Below the pieces are notes generated by a model. That model made no database searches. It saw nothing but the letters and a program-made list of their open reading frames with translations, and was not told where the DNA came from. The position numbers and the translations under genes were made by a program. A DNA stretch of 64,000 nucleotides from JAAEPI01 sp964352625 (GTDB lineage Bacteria > Bacteroidota > Bacteroidia > Cytophagales > Cyclobacteriaceae), in contig CAYGSD010000004.1 of assembly GCA_964352625.1 (NCBI GenBank), positions 62,001 to 126,000 on the forward strand, in the 5' to 3' direction. This document shows positions 7,946 to 16,320 of the stretch, piece by piece (positions within the stretch are counted from its first letter, which is position 1; each line of letters opens with the position of its first letter).

Positions 7946-9303
7946 AGGAAATTGGAGAATTCTTGGCAGCAGTAACTGATTTCATTTGGGACATCCCATT
8001 GCTCATTTTGTTTCTCGGCGGAGGTATCTTCTTTTTGATCTACTCACGATTCATTCCCTTCAAATATTTCGGTCACGGCATAAATATTCTTCGAGGAAAA
8101 TACGACGACCCGAATGATCCCGGCTATATCAGCCACTTTCAGGCACTCTCGGGAGCGCTGGCTGCCACGGTCGGCATGGGCAATATCAGCGGGGTGGCTC
8201 TGGCCATTGTTGCGGCAGGTCCGGGCGTTCTTTTCTGGATGTGGGTCAGTGCGTTTTTCGGCATTGCCACCAAGTTTTTTACCTGTACGCTTTCGGTCAT
8301 GTATCGCGGCAAGGACGATGAAGGCAACCTACAGGGCGGTCCGATGTACGTGATCCGTGAAGGCCTTGGGCCAAAGTGGAAAGGGTTGGCCATCATGTTT
8401 TGTGTGGCCGGCTTGCTGGGCGCTACGCCCATTTTTCAGGCAAACCAAATGGTTGATGTTATTGGGCAGGTCGTTTTAGAGCCAATGGATATTAGCGTAG
8501 AGAGCGGCGCTGTAAGGCTGATCATTGGTCTGATTGTAGCGTTTTTGACAGGACTTGTGATCATTGGAGGTATTAAGCGAATAGGAGCAGTTGCTTCCAA
8601 GTTGGTGCCGGCAATGGTCGTGATTTATACGGTTTGTGTGCTCGCCATTCTCGCCCTTAATCTTGACCAGGTTATTCCTTCCTTCCGACTCATTTTCACA
8701 GAGGCCTTTCAGCCAAAGGCAATTCTCGGTGGTTCACTTCTGGCCATTTTGATTGAAGGGGCAAAACGAGCTTCCTTCTCCAACGAGGCAGGAGTGGGCA
8801 CAGCTCCAATGATGCATGGAGCCGCCAAAACGAAAGAACCTGTGCGTGAAGGATTGGTCGCCATGCTGGGCCCGGCCATTGACACGTTGCTTGTTTGTAC
8901 CCTCACGGGTATTTGCATAATTGTTTCCGGTCTTTGGCAAAGTGGAGGAGCCGATGGGATCGCTTTGACGGCTCAGGCTTTTGAAGAAAGCCTTGCCACT
9001 TTTGGAAGCGTCGGAATTATTATCTGCGTTCTTGTTTTTGGTTTTACCACCATTCTAGGAATGGCCTTCTACGGCAAGCAGTGTTTCACGTTCTTGGCTG
9101 GTACGAAATACAGCAAATACTTCAATTATTGGTACGTCTTCATAGTTATCGTCGGAGCGGTGGTGTCGTTGGATATTGTGGTGAATATCATTTTCATTGG
9201 CTTTGGACTGATGGCCATCCCGACCATTGTATCCTCTGTGATTCTTGCACCAAAAGTGATGGAGGCAAGCAAAAGGTACTTTGGCGCACTTAAGAAATCA
9301 TAA
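7942..9303 (+). CDS. Sodium:alanine symporter (AGCS family)
   Basis: 453 residues with about ten membrane helices. The signature GALAATVGMGNISGVALAI near residues 69-87 and SNEAGVGTAPMMHGAAKT near 281-298 are characteristic of the AGCS (AlsT/DagA) family, which imports alanine or glycine with sodium. The ATG overlaps the stop of the prenyl synthase gene (ATGA), so the two are co-translated. No metabolic link between the pair is obvious. Confidence 0.93.
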   Translation: MKEIGEFLAAVTDFIWDIPLLILFLGGGIFFLIYSRFIPFKYFGHGINILRGKYDDPNDPGYISHFQALSGALAATVGMGNISGVALAIVAAGPGVLFWMWVSAFFGIATKFFTCTLSVMYRGKDDEGNLQGGPMYVIREGLGPKWKGLAIMFCVAGLLGATPIFQANQMVDVIGQVVLEPMDISVESGAVRLIIGLIVAFLTGLVIIGGIKRIGAVASKLVPAMVVIYTVCVLAILALNLDQVIPSFRLIFTEAFQPKAILGGSLLAILIEGAKRASFSNEAGVGTAPMMHGAAKTKEPVREGLVAMLGPAIDTLLVCTLTGICIIVSGLWQSGGADGIALTAQAFEESLATFGSVGIIICVLVFGFTTILGMAFYGKQCFTFLAGTKYSKYFNYWYVFIVIVGAVVSLDIVVNIIFIGFGLMAIPTIVSSVILAPKVMEASKRYFGALKKS

Positions 9304-9335
9304 TCAATGAAGGCATCATTCGATTGGAATTCGTA

Positions 9336-9343
9336 TACCTTTG
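9336..9343 (+). promoter_or_regulatory. Bacteroidota -7 box (TACCTTTG) for trkA operon
   Basis: A perfect TAnnTTTG in the 68-base gap between the symporter stop and the trkA ATG, placing a start of transcription near 9350. The -33 element is not clear. Confidence 0.5.
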
Positions 9344-9371
9344 CGACCCTTAAAATTGTTCGTCAGAACCA

Positions 9372-10712
9372 ATGAGAATAGTCATTGCAGGAGCCGGAGA
9401 CCTTGGGTTTCATTTGTCAAAATTGCTTGTTCAAGAAGAGCACGATATAGTGCTGATCGATGAAGAAGCCTCCGTTTTAGAGCACGCCGCTACCCATCTT
9501 GATGTTCAGACAATACTTGGTAGTTCGTCTTCTCCCAGAATACTTGAAGGCGCAGATATGGCTAAGACGGATATGCTCATTGCCGTAACGTCAATTCAGG
9601 AAACAAACTTGGCAACCTGTATGGTGGGCAAGCAACTGGGAGCCAAACAAACCATAGCCAGGGTTTCGAACATAGAGTTCATTCAGTGGAAAGACAAACT
9701 GGGTCTTGTGAATGCGGGTATAGATAATGTCATTTCACCCGCATCATTGGCCGCCAAGGAAATCAAACGATTGCTCAAAGAATCAGCAGTGACAGATTCA
9801 TTCGAGTTTGAGAATGGATTGCTTACCCTTATGGGGATCACTATTGATGCCAACAACGAACTGCTTGACAGATCCATCGAAGAAACGGCTTACCTAAACC
9901 CTGACAATAATTTTATAATAGTTGCCATTCTGCGTGATGGGGAAACGATCATTCCACATGGAGAGAACTATTTCAGGGAAGGTGATCATGCCTATTTTAT
10001 AGCACAGCCGAATGGTGTGCAGGAAGTGATGTCTCTGGCGGGCAAAGAGAGCTTTACTATAAAGGATGTAGCCATTTTGGGAGGAAGTAAATTGGGTATT
10101 CACAGTGCTCGATTACTCAGCAAGAAGTACAATGTGAAGCTCATTGAGAAGGATAAGGAAAAATGCTTCCGACTGGCCGATGAGTTGCCGGACACGATGA
10201 TCATAAATGCAGATGGTCGAGATCAGGTATTGATGAAGGAGGAGGGAATTGACAATTTTGACGCCTTCATTGCCGTCACGGAGAACACTGAGACCAACAT
10301 TATTGCTTGCCTGTCGGCCAAAAACAATGGGGTGAAAAAAACCATTGCATTAGTTGAAAACACTGATTACATCCACCTTTCTCAGAACATTGGAGTAGAT
10401 ACATTGATCAACAAGAAGTTGATTGCAGCGAATTTCATTTTCAGATACATCCGAAAGGGAGAAGTACTTAACCTGACGAGTATCCATGGGGTGGATGCTG
10501 AAATTCTCGAATTTGAAGTAAAAGAAAATTCTAAGATTCTTAAAAATGAACTGAGAGGTCTTGGTTGGCCAAAAACTGCAGTAGTTGGGGGAGTCATCCG
10601 AAAGGGGACAGGCTATACCGTCCGAGGAGATTTCAGGTTTGAACCAAAGGATCGAGTGGTAGTACTTTCAAGACCGGAATGTATTTCGTCTATTGAAGGC
10701 TACTTCAAATAA
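9372..10712 (+). CDS. trkA: Trk potassium uptake regulatory subunit TrkA
   Basis: 446 residues made of two tandem RCK units. The first starts with the NAD-binding fold GAGDLGFHLSKLL (from residue 6) with DE at the end of strand two; the second Rossmann fold begins at VAILGGSKLGIHSARLL near 235. Each is followed by a TrkA-C domain. This cytoplasmic ring gates the TrkH channel in response to nucleotides. trkH follows after two bases, giving a complete Trk system in one operon. Confidence 0.95.
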   Translation: MRIVIAGAGDLGFHLSKLLVQEEHDIVLIDEEASVLEHAATHLDVQTILGSSSSPRILEGADMAKTDMLIAVTSIQETNLATCMVGKQLGAKQTIARVSNIEFIQWKDKLGLVNAGIDNVISPASLAAKEIKRLLKESAVTDSFEFENGLLTLMGITIDANNELLDRSIEETAYLNPDNNFIIVAILRDGETIIPHGENYFREGDHAYFIAQPNGVQEVMSLAGKESFTIKDVAILGGSKLGIHSARLLSKKYNVKLIEKDKEKCFRLADELPDTMIINADGRDQVLMKEEGIDNFDAFIAVTENTETNIIACLSAKNNGVKKTIALVENTDYIHLSQNIGVDTLINKKLIAANFIFRYIRKGEVLNLTSIHGVDAEILEFEVKENSKILKNELRGLGWPKTAVVGGVIRKGTGYTVRGDFRFEPKDRVVVLSRPECISSIEGYFK

Positions 10713-10714
10713 CG

Positions 10715-12169
10715 ATGTTTAACTGGAAGTCGATAGGGAAGATAATTGGCATTTTGCTTTTGCTCAATGCAATCTTCATGCTCACGACCATTCCTTTCAC
10801 GTTGATCGAGCGTGACGGAGATCTCAGAGCCGTTCTAATCTCCGCGTGGATCACCGCCACCTTTGCTGCCATTCTTCTTCAGGCCTCCAAAAATCCTAAA
10901 TCTAATGACCTTCGAAAAAGAGATGGCTTTCTTGTAGTAACTCTTGGGTGGTTGGGAATGTCTTTGTTCGGAACCTTGCCGTACATGATAAGTGGAGCCA
11001 TCCCTAATTTCTCGGATGCCTTTTTCGAAACCATTTCAGGATTTTCAACCACGGGAGCTACCATACTTACTGACATTGAATCTGTCCATAAAGGAATCTT
11101 ATTTTGGCGGAGCTTGACGCAATGGATTGGAGGGATGGGAATTATTGTCCTTACAGTAGCCATTCTGCCCTTTTTGGGAATTGGTGGAATGCAGCTCTTT
11201 GTGGCGGAAGCTCCCGGAATCACCCCAGACAAACTCCAACCGCGAATCAAAGAGACAGCCAAGCGACTTTGGTTTATTTATCTCGGGCTCACACTTACTG
11301 AGATGGTGCTTTTGTGGGTAAGTGGCATGAGCTTCTTCGACGCTATAAACCATGCCCTCACTACCATGGCCACTGGTGGTTTTTCCACTCACAATGAAAG
11401 CATCGCAGCATTTTCAAGTCCGCTTATTCAATACATTATCATTTTATTCATGTTTTTGGCCGGGACCAATTTCACCATGACCTATTTCGGTTTGCACGGG
11501 CAATTTTTGAAGGTTTTGAAGAATGAAGAATTTAGGTTTTACCTAGGGTTTTGTTTGGGCATCTCACTCGTTGTTGGCTTTATCATCTTCGGGCTTGGTC
11601 ATGATGCTTTGGAGAAATCCATTCGAGATGCGCTTTTTCAAGTGGTGTCGGTCATTACCACTACAGGTTACATCACGCATGATTATACCGCTTGGACACC
11701 TTTCATTACCGTGCTCTTTTTCATGTTAATGTTCTTTGGAGCATCTGCCGGTTCCACAGCCGGAGGGGTGAAAATTGTAAGGCATATTTTACTTGTTCGA
11801 AACAGTATTTTGGAGCTCAAAAGACAAATACATCCATCGGCCATTATCCCTGTTCGGTTCAATGGCCAAACGGTTTCTCGAGAAATCATTTATAATATTC
11901 TTGCCTTCATCATGATCTACTTCTCCGTGTTCGGCATTGGATCCATCTTGATCGCCATGACTGGGGTAGACTTTATGACGGCTGTGGGAGCTACTGCGAC
12001 TTGCCTTGGCAACATTGGCCCGGGGTTGGGATCTGTGGGGCCTGTAGATAATTTCGCCCATATGCCCATGGCTGCAAAATGGCTACTTTCTTTCCTGATG
12101 TTACTTGGTCGGCTCGAACTTTTTACCGTATTATTGATTTTCACACCTTACTTCTGGCGTAAAACATAA
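10715..12169 (+). CDS. trkH: Trk potassium uptake membrane subunit TrkH
   Basis: 484 residues. The four pore-loop repeats are visible: FSTTGATIL, TMATGGFSTHNES, ITTTGYITHDY and CLGNIGPGLG, where the TGG/TTG/GNIG type loops form the selectivity filter. GGMGIIVLTVAILPFLGIGG is also typical. It is the potassium-conducting pore partner of TrkA, encoded two bases upstream. Lgt follows three bases after its stop, so the three genes are probably one transcript. Confidence 0.95.
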   Translation: MFNWKSIGKIIGILLLLNAIFMLTTIPFTLIERDGDLRAVLISAWITATFAAILLQASKNPKSNDLRKRDGFLVVTLGWLGMSLFGTLPYMISGAIPNFSDAFFETISGFSTTGATILTDIESVHKGILFWRSLTQWIGGMGIIVLTVAILPFLGIGGMQLFVAEAPGITPDKLQPRIKETAKRLWFIYLGLTLTEMVLLWVSGMSFFDAINHALTTMATGGFSTHNESIAAFSSPLIQYIIILFMFLAGTNFTMTYFGLHGQFLKVLKNEEFRFYLGFCLGISLVVGFIIFGLGHDALEKSIRDALFQVVSVITTTGYITHDYTAWTPFITVLFFMLMFFGASAGSTAGGVKIVRHILLVRNSILELKRQIHPSAIIPVRFNGQTVSREIIYNILAFIMIYFSVFGIGSILIAMTGVDFMTAVGATATCLGNIGPGLGSVGPVDNFAHMPMAAKWLLSFLMLLGRLELFTVLLIFTPYFWRKT

Positions 12170-12172
12170 AGC

Positions 12173-13264
12173 ATGCAATTTCTCAATTATATTATTTGGA
12201 GCCCAAATCCAAACATCTTCGTTATTCCCGGAATAGATCATCCTGTAAGGTGGTACGGTCTTTTGTTCGCCTTGGGTTTCATTCTTTCCCAGCAGGTGAT
12301 GCTTTGGATTTTTAAGAAGGAAGGCAAGCCGGAAAAGCACGTAGAGAAGCTCACAGTCTATATGGTCATTGCCGTGATCGTGGGCGCAAGATTGGGACAC
12401 TGCTTATTCTATGATCCCGCTCATTATCTATCTAATCCAATTGAAATCCTCAAGATTTGGGAAGGTGGATTGGCAAGTCATGGAGGAGCGATAGGGATCG
12501 TTTTCGCTCTTTATCTTTTTTCAAGAAAGTATCCTTATTCCTTTTTCTGGATTTTGGATCGGATCGTAATCGTGGTGGCCTTAACTGGTGCGATGATCAG
12601 AACGGGTAATTTCTTCAATTCTGAAATGGAGGGTACCACCACTAATTCTAATTACGGAGTGGTCTATGCTGGGTACACTAAAGAGTTTTTAGCCACGGAC
12701 AAGGACGTGGCATCTGTGGATTTTAGGAGAGATGAGACGCAAAAAACAGAAGAGGGAAAAGTGGGTTTGGCTGCCGTGATCGAGTACAAAGATGGCGTGG
12801 AGGTGGACGCTCAGAAAATGGCTGTAATCAGCGGCAATCTCGCATTTAATCTTAGAAGACTCACCGAAGTAAGCCAGCATATAGATTTCGGAGAAGGACA
12901 GCTGAACTACCGAGTGACGGAGCGAGACGGACGAGCTGTTGTAGAAATATTTGGAGTAGGGACGGTGCGACATGCGGCTCAGCTTTACGAAGCAGCTTAT
13001 TGTGTTTTGCTGATGCTTCTACTCTTCTGGTTATGGTACAAGAAGCGCGATGTTCTACCAGCCGGTTTTAATTTTTCCCTGCTCCTGATCATACTCTGGA
13101 CTGCAAGGTTTGTTGATGAATACTTCAAAATGAATCAAGTGGATTTTGAAGACTCAATGGCGCTCAACATGGGTCAATGGCTCAGCGTTCCAATGGTGGC
13201 CATAGGAATTGTGCTAATGGTTTGGATTCACAAAAGGAAGGATTCACCGAGGATGGCGGATTGA
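12173..13264 (+). CDS. lgt: Prolipoprotein diacylglyceryl transferase with internal insertion
   Basis: 363 residues, against about 270-290 in classical Lgt. Family motifs are present: VRWYGLLFALGF near residue 24, VGARLGHCLFYDP, GGLASHGGAIG and the core RTGNFFNSEMEGT near 143-155, then RHAAQLYEAAY near 267. Lgt transfers diacylglycerol from phosphatidylglycerol to the lipobox Cys at the inner membrane. About 95 extra residues, soluble and charged, lie between NSEMEGT and RHAAQLYEA, where classical enzymes have a short loop. The many lipoproteins in this window are its likely clients. Confidence 0.93.
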   Translation: MQFLNYIIWSPNPNIFVIPGIDHPVRWYGLLFALGFILSQQVMLWIFKKEGKPEKHVEKLTVYMVIAVIVGARLGHCLFYDPAHYLSNPIEILKIWEGGLASHGGAIGIVFALYLFSRKYPYSFFWILDRIVIVVALTGAMIRTGNFFNSEMEGTTTNSNYGVVYAGYTKEFLATDKDVASVDFRRDETQKTEEGKVGLAAVIEYKDGVEVDAQKMAVISGNLAFNLRRLTEVSQHIDFGEGQLNYRVTERDGRAVVEIFGVGTVRHAAQLYEAAYCVLLMLLLFWLWYKKRDVLPAGFNFSLLLIILWTARFVDEYFKMNQVDFEDSMALNMGQWLSVPMVAIGIVLMVWIHKRKDSPRMAD

Positions 13265-13291
13265 TTTATCTTCGCGAACAACTTAATTAAT

Positions 13292-13852
13292 ATGAAAAAA
13301 ATACTTCTGGTTTCTTGTCTGATCGCGTCAATGGCACTTTCCGCTCAAGATGTTGACTTGGCTGGCTCTCAGCTTAATTTAAATGCTCTTCCGCTAACCC
13401 TGTCCTATGAAGGTAAAATAGGAGCCAAGCAGTCTCTAACCTTAGCAGGTGGTCTTGGATACGGTTATTATTTCAGTGCGAGCTCTTCTGGAGAAAGCTA
13501 CAGTTCATTTGTGGTCATACCGGTTTTTTATGGTTCTTTCAGAAATTACTATACCAGACGTGCTGTAAAAAAAGACAACCTTCGTTCGAATTCTGGCAAC
13601 TATGTGGGGCTTTATGCTTCCTATCAATTGGAGGCACTGGGTGAACCATCTTCATTTGATCAATTTATAGTGTCATTGGAAACCTCTAATGTTTATACAG
13701 TCGGTCCAGTATGGGGCATTCAGCGAAACTATGCCAGTGGTATACACCTTGGATTGAGCTTAGGAATAGGCATTATTGGCGGAGAATATATTGAAACTGG
13801 TGTGACAGGAATCGGCGAATTCGAATTCGGCTTTGTGCTATTTCAGAACTAG
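13292..13852 (+). CDS. Hypothetical secreted, outer-membrane beta-barrel-like protein
   Basis: 186 residues with the signal peptide MKKILLVSCLIASMALSAQ. The mature part shows alternating strands with Gly and aromatic residues (SLTLAGGLGYGYYFSAS, GIHLGLSLGIGIIGGEY) and a C-terminal FEFGFVLFQN, as in small barrels. Two turns are rich in Ser. No named family recognised. The TATCTTCG upstream at 13267-13274 resembles a -7 box, so it may have its own promoter. It converges on the thioesterase gene with a shared hairpin terminator. Confidence 0.7.
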   Translation: MKKILLVSCLIASMALSAQDVDLAGSQLNLNALPLTLSYEGKIGAKQSLTLAGGLGYGYYFSASSSGESYSSFVVIPVFYGSFRNYYTRRAVKKDNLRSNSGNYVGLYASYQLEALGEPSSFDQFIVSLETSNVYTVGPVWGIQRNYASGIHLGLSLGIGIIGGEYIETGVTGIGEFEFGFVLFQN

Positions 13853-13869
13853 AAACAATAAATAAGTTA

Positions 13870-14253
13870 TTACAAAAAGAGTCTCTGAATATCCTCAGGG
13901 ACTCTTTTTGGTTTCTGGGTGTTCGCATCTATCAGGCACCAATTCGATCGGGTTTTCACTAGTAAGTCTTCACCTCTTTTGAATTCAACGCACCTGATGG
14001 AGAAGGGCCCCTTGAAGCTGTCAACATAGGTTGTTGCCAATATTTCATCACCGAGAAAAGCTTGTTTTTTGTATTCAAGTTCATGTCTGACAACTACCCA
14101 AAAATGAGCTGAAGTGAAGGGTTCTTCTGCCAATGAAAACCAATGATCTTTGGCAATATCCTGAACCCATTGAAGGTATACCACATTGTTGACGTGGTTG
14201 AGATCGTCAAGGTGGTGAGATTGCACAGTGATTTTTTTCGAATAGGATTTCAT
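13870..14253 (-). CDS. Acyl-CoA thioesterase, 4HBT hot-dog family
   Basis: 127 residues from the ATG at 14253; a GTG 18 bases upstream is less likely. HHLDDLNHVNNVVYLQWVQD near residues 13-32 is the 4-hydroxybenzoyl-CoA thioesterase motif with the catalytic Asp/Asn region, and the rest follows the YbgC/FcbC single hot-dog layout. It hydrolyses acyl-CoA thioesters in the cytoplasm; the chain specificity is unknown. The 3' end carries the convergent terminator within its coding sequence. Confidence 0.88.
   Translation of the reverse strand: MKSYSKKITVQSHHLDDLNHVNNVVYLQWVQDIAKDHWFSLAEEPFTSAHFWVVVRHELEYKKQAFLGDEILATTYVDSFKGPFSIRCVEFKRGEDLLVKTRSNWCLIDANTQKPKRVPEDIQRLFL
13874..13909. terminator. 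Bidirectional hairpin terminator
   Basis: AAAAAGAGTC pairs with GACTCTTTTT around an interior partly paired loop. It gives T-runs on both strands and lies inside the last codons of the minus-strand thioesterase gene, just after the convergent plus-strand gene. Confidence 0.85.
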
Positions 14254-14301
14254 CTCAGGACTTGTTTCCACTGAAATCTAAAGATTTTTCCGTTCTGGCC
14301 T

Positions 14302-14349
14302 TTGACTCAGGCAACCTTATTCGTCGAAGCTTTCGTACTGGCTGAAACC
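14302..14349 (+). promoter_or_regulatory. Upstream element shared by the two YHYH genes, copy 1
   Basis: TTGACTCAGGCAACCTTATT (14302-14321) and CGTACTGGCTGAAACC (14334-14349) recur at matching spacing upstream of the second YHYH gene. They lie 62 and 30 bases before the ATG. The spacing suggests a promoter plus a binding site, but the sigma factor is not identified. Confidence 0.55.
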
Positions 14350-14363
14350 TGAAAAAAAAGATC

Positions 14364-15713
14364 ATGATAAAACTAAATTTTAAGAATGCGCTTTTAGGCG
14401 CTTTACTCACAGGGTTCTGCATAATCCTTATTGGATGTGGTGATGAACCAACTGATCCGGACGATACCACTACTTCATTTGTAGTTACTATATCCGGTAC
14501 AGCCTCAGTGTCCGAAGGCGGAAACGGGACAAGTTTCACGGTGGCTTTGGACGAAACGAACGATACCGGCAATGCTCTTTCAATTCCCTACACTGTTTCC
14601 GGGACGGCAACTTCCGGCTCAGATTACACCGCGCTTTCTGGCACTGCCAGCATCTCGAACGGGTCTAATCAGTCGGTGATAAATGTGACCATTACGGATG
14701 ATCAGGAAGTGGAGAGCGATGAGACCATTGTCATTAGCCTCTCAGCCACCGGACTACCAACGAATGTTGATTTGGGGTCATCAAGCGCGTTGACCATTAC
14801 CATTACCGATAACGATGATCAGGTGGCCGAATGCTCGGGTGACGATTCCATAGACCAAGACAGCCACGCGTGTGATATCGAGTATGAGAGCGGAAGCAAC
14901 TATGCCATGTCCGTGAATGGAGCCACACGGACCATAAACTCAAGTGGTATTCCAAATCACGATTATGGAAACCAGTTTGATGATTTCCCTCCAAATGATC
15001 CGAATAGTGACATAGAGGTGACCAACCAAAATCACGTTTTTAGCATGGCCTCCAATCCAACGACCGCAGGTTCGTCCACGAGCATTCTCAACCCTACCAC
15101 TCTCCAGCCCAAGTATAAATTTGGTGTAGCCCTGAATGGTGTGCCGATTGATCCGGCTCCTGCTCAGCCGTTCATTTTTGAAGATGGCGATGGTGAATTT
15201 GTTTGGGAATGGGTATTCGAGCCAAATAATAACATGGAAGCCGTTGGATTGGATTGCGCGGTGGCACATGTGCAACCCGATGGAGCCTATCACTATCATG
15301 GAGACATGGCTCCTCTTGCAGAACAGTACCAATCTGGTATTTCGACCGGTACCGCGCCCACTTCGGCAGTTCAAATCGGCTGGGCCGCTGATGGCTTCCC
15401 GATAGTCTATCGCTACGGGCCAACAGCCAATGGCTCTGGTGTGGAATTGTTGGAGTCAGGCTATCAACTAAAAAGCGGCAACAGACCTGGTGATGGCGTG
15501 GATGAACCATGCGGGGAGTACAACGGAAAATATACAAACGACTATGAGTGGGTTTCAGGAGTAGGTGATCTTGACGAATGCAATGGGATATCAAGAAATA
15601 TCACCATCGGTGAGCAGACCTTTAATTACTTCTATGTGATTACCGAGGACTTCCCAATAATATCAAGATGCTTCTCGGGCACTCCCAATGCTAGTTTCCA
15701 AATAGGCGGATAA
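14364..15713 (+). CDS. Calx-beta/YHYH domain lipoprotein (paralogue 1)
   Basis: 449 residues. The lipoprotein signal ends in LIGCGDEP. Residues about 35-150 form a Calx-beta domain (VSEGGNGTSFTVALDETND and later VTITDDQEVESDETIVI and TITDND). The second half is a YHYH domain: WKFGVALNGV-type strand, cysteines, the name motif AYHYHGDMAPL near residue 311, and GWAADGFPIVYRYG. YHYH domains occur in exported bacterial proteins of unknown function; the His cluster hints at metal binding. A 523-residue paralogue lies at 16321-17892. Confidence 0.9.
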   Translation: MIKLNFKNALLGALLTGFCIILIGCGDEPTDPDDTTTSFVVTISGTASVSEGGNGTSFTVALDETNDTGNALSIPYTVSGTATSGSDYTALSGTASISNGSNQSVINVTITDDQEVESDETIVISLSATGLPTNVDLGSSSALTITITDNDDQVAECSGDDSIDQDSHACDIEYESGSNYAMSVNGATRTINSSGIPNHDYGNQFDDFPPNDPNSDIEVTNQNHVFSMASNPTTAGSSTSILNPTTLQPKYKFGVALNGVPIDPAPAQPFIFEDGDGEFVWEWVFEPNNNMEAVGLDCAVAHVQPDGAYHYHGDMAPLAEQYQSGISTGTAPTSAVQIGWAADGFPIVYRYGPTANGSGVELLESGYQLKSGNRPGDGVDEPCGEYNGKYTNDYEWVSGVGDLDECNGISRNITIGEQTFNYFYVITEDFPIISRCFSGTPNASFQIGG

Positions 15714-15719
15714 TTGAAG

Positions 15720-16193
15720 ATGATCAGAATATTTTATAGCACCGTTTTTTTACTCAGTATGAATTTCGGATTTGGCCATGACCTGAAAATGGCCATTTTC
15801 GAAATTTATGAGGGGAAAACTGGATTGGAAATTTCGATCTCTATTGATAGAGAAGTATTCCTGCAGACGCTCAAAGCGGACTGTTCAGAAACCATGCTGC
15901 AAAATGAGTTTGAAGATGCTGCATGGGAGTACCTGGACAGCCACATGAAGATTTTCGTCAACGATCAATTCGGTTCTTTCCACATAGAGGAAATCGAGTA
16001 CGGTAGGCAAAACATGATCATAACGGGTTCACTGAATGTTTCCGTAAAGGAATTGAGGGAAGTTAGGATGATAAACACCTGCCTCGTGGATTCGATAGAC
16101 GGTCATGACAATATCATGAAATTAAATCTTGGTGGTCGTTTGCGTTCTTTCAGGTTAAATGAAAGTCGAACGGCAACAACTGCAAAATATTAG
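15720..16193 (+). CDS. Hypothetical secreted protein, DUF6702-like
   Basis: 157 residues from the ATG at 15720, six bases after the YHYH stop, so probably co-transcribed. A signal peptide (MIRIFYSTVFLLSMNFGFG) precedes HDLKMAIFEIYEG. The pattern of a short strand, LEISISIDREVFLQTL, then a C-terminal set of strands resembles Bacteroidota DUF6702 proteins, but I hold this loosely. Contains two Cys after the signal peptide, as might form a disulfide in the periplasm. A strong terminator follows. Confidence 0.65.
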   Translation: MIRIFYSTVFLLSMNFGFGHDLKMAIFEIYEGKTGLEISISIDREVFLQTLKADCSETMLQNEFEDAAWEYLDSHMKIFVNDQFGSFHIEEIEYGRQNMIITGSLNVSVKELREVRMINTCLVDSIDGHDNIMKLNLGGRLRSFRLNESRTATTAKY

Positions 16194-16233
16194 ATACTGA
16201 TTTTTCATAGTGTGAGAGAGCTTCTCGGAGCTC

Positions 16234-16260
16234 AAGTCCCGACCTGGTCGGGACTTTTTT
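16234..16260 (+). terminator. Rho-independent terminator
   Basis: AAGTCCCGACC pairs with GGTCGGGACTT and is followed by a T-run. It ends the first YHYH unit. Its core TCCCGAC/GTCGGGA also forms the terminator after the second YHYH gene. Confidence 0.93.
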
Positions 16261-16261
16261 G

Positions 16262-16308
16262 TTGACTCAGGCTTCCTTTTTTAGACCAACTCCGTACAGA
16301 CTGCAACC
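16262..16308 (+). promoter_or_regulatory. Upstream element shared by the two YHYH genes, copy 2
   Basis: TTGACTCAGGCTTCCTTTTT (16262-16281) and CGTACAGACTGCAACC (16293-16308) match the element before the first YHYH gene, at 59 and 28 bases before the ATG. Sequence outside these blocks is not conserved, which argues for function over recent duplication. Confidence 0.55.
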
Positions 16309-16320
16309 AAACCTGATTCT

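Noticed and set aside
15172..15594. Minus-strand 140-residue frame
   Set aside because: Antisense to the YHYH domain of a clear lipoprotein gene; His-rich only because of the plus-strand sequence.
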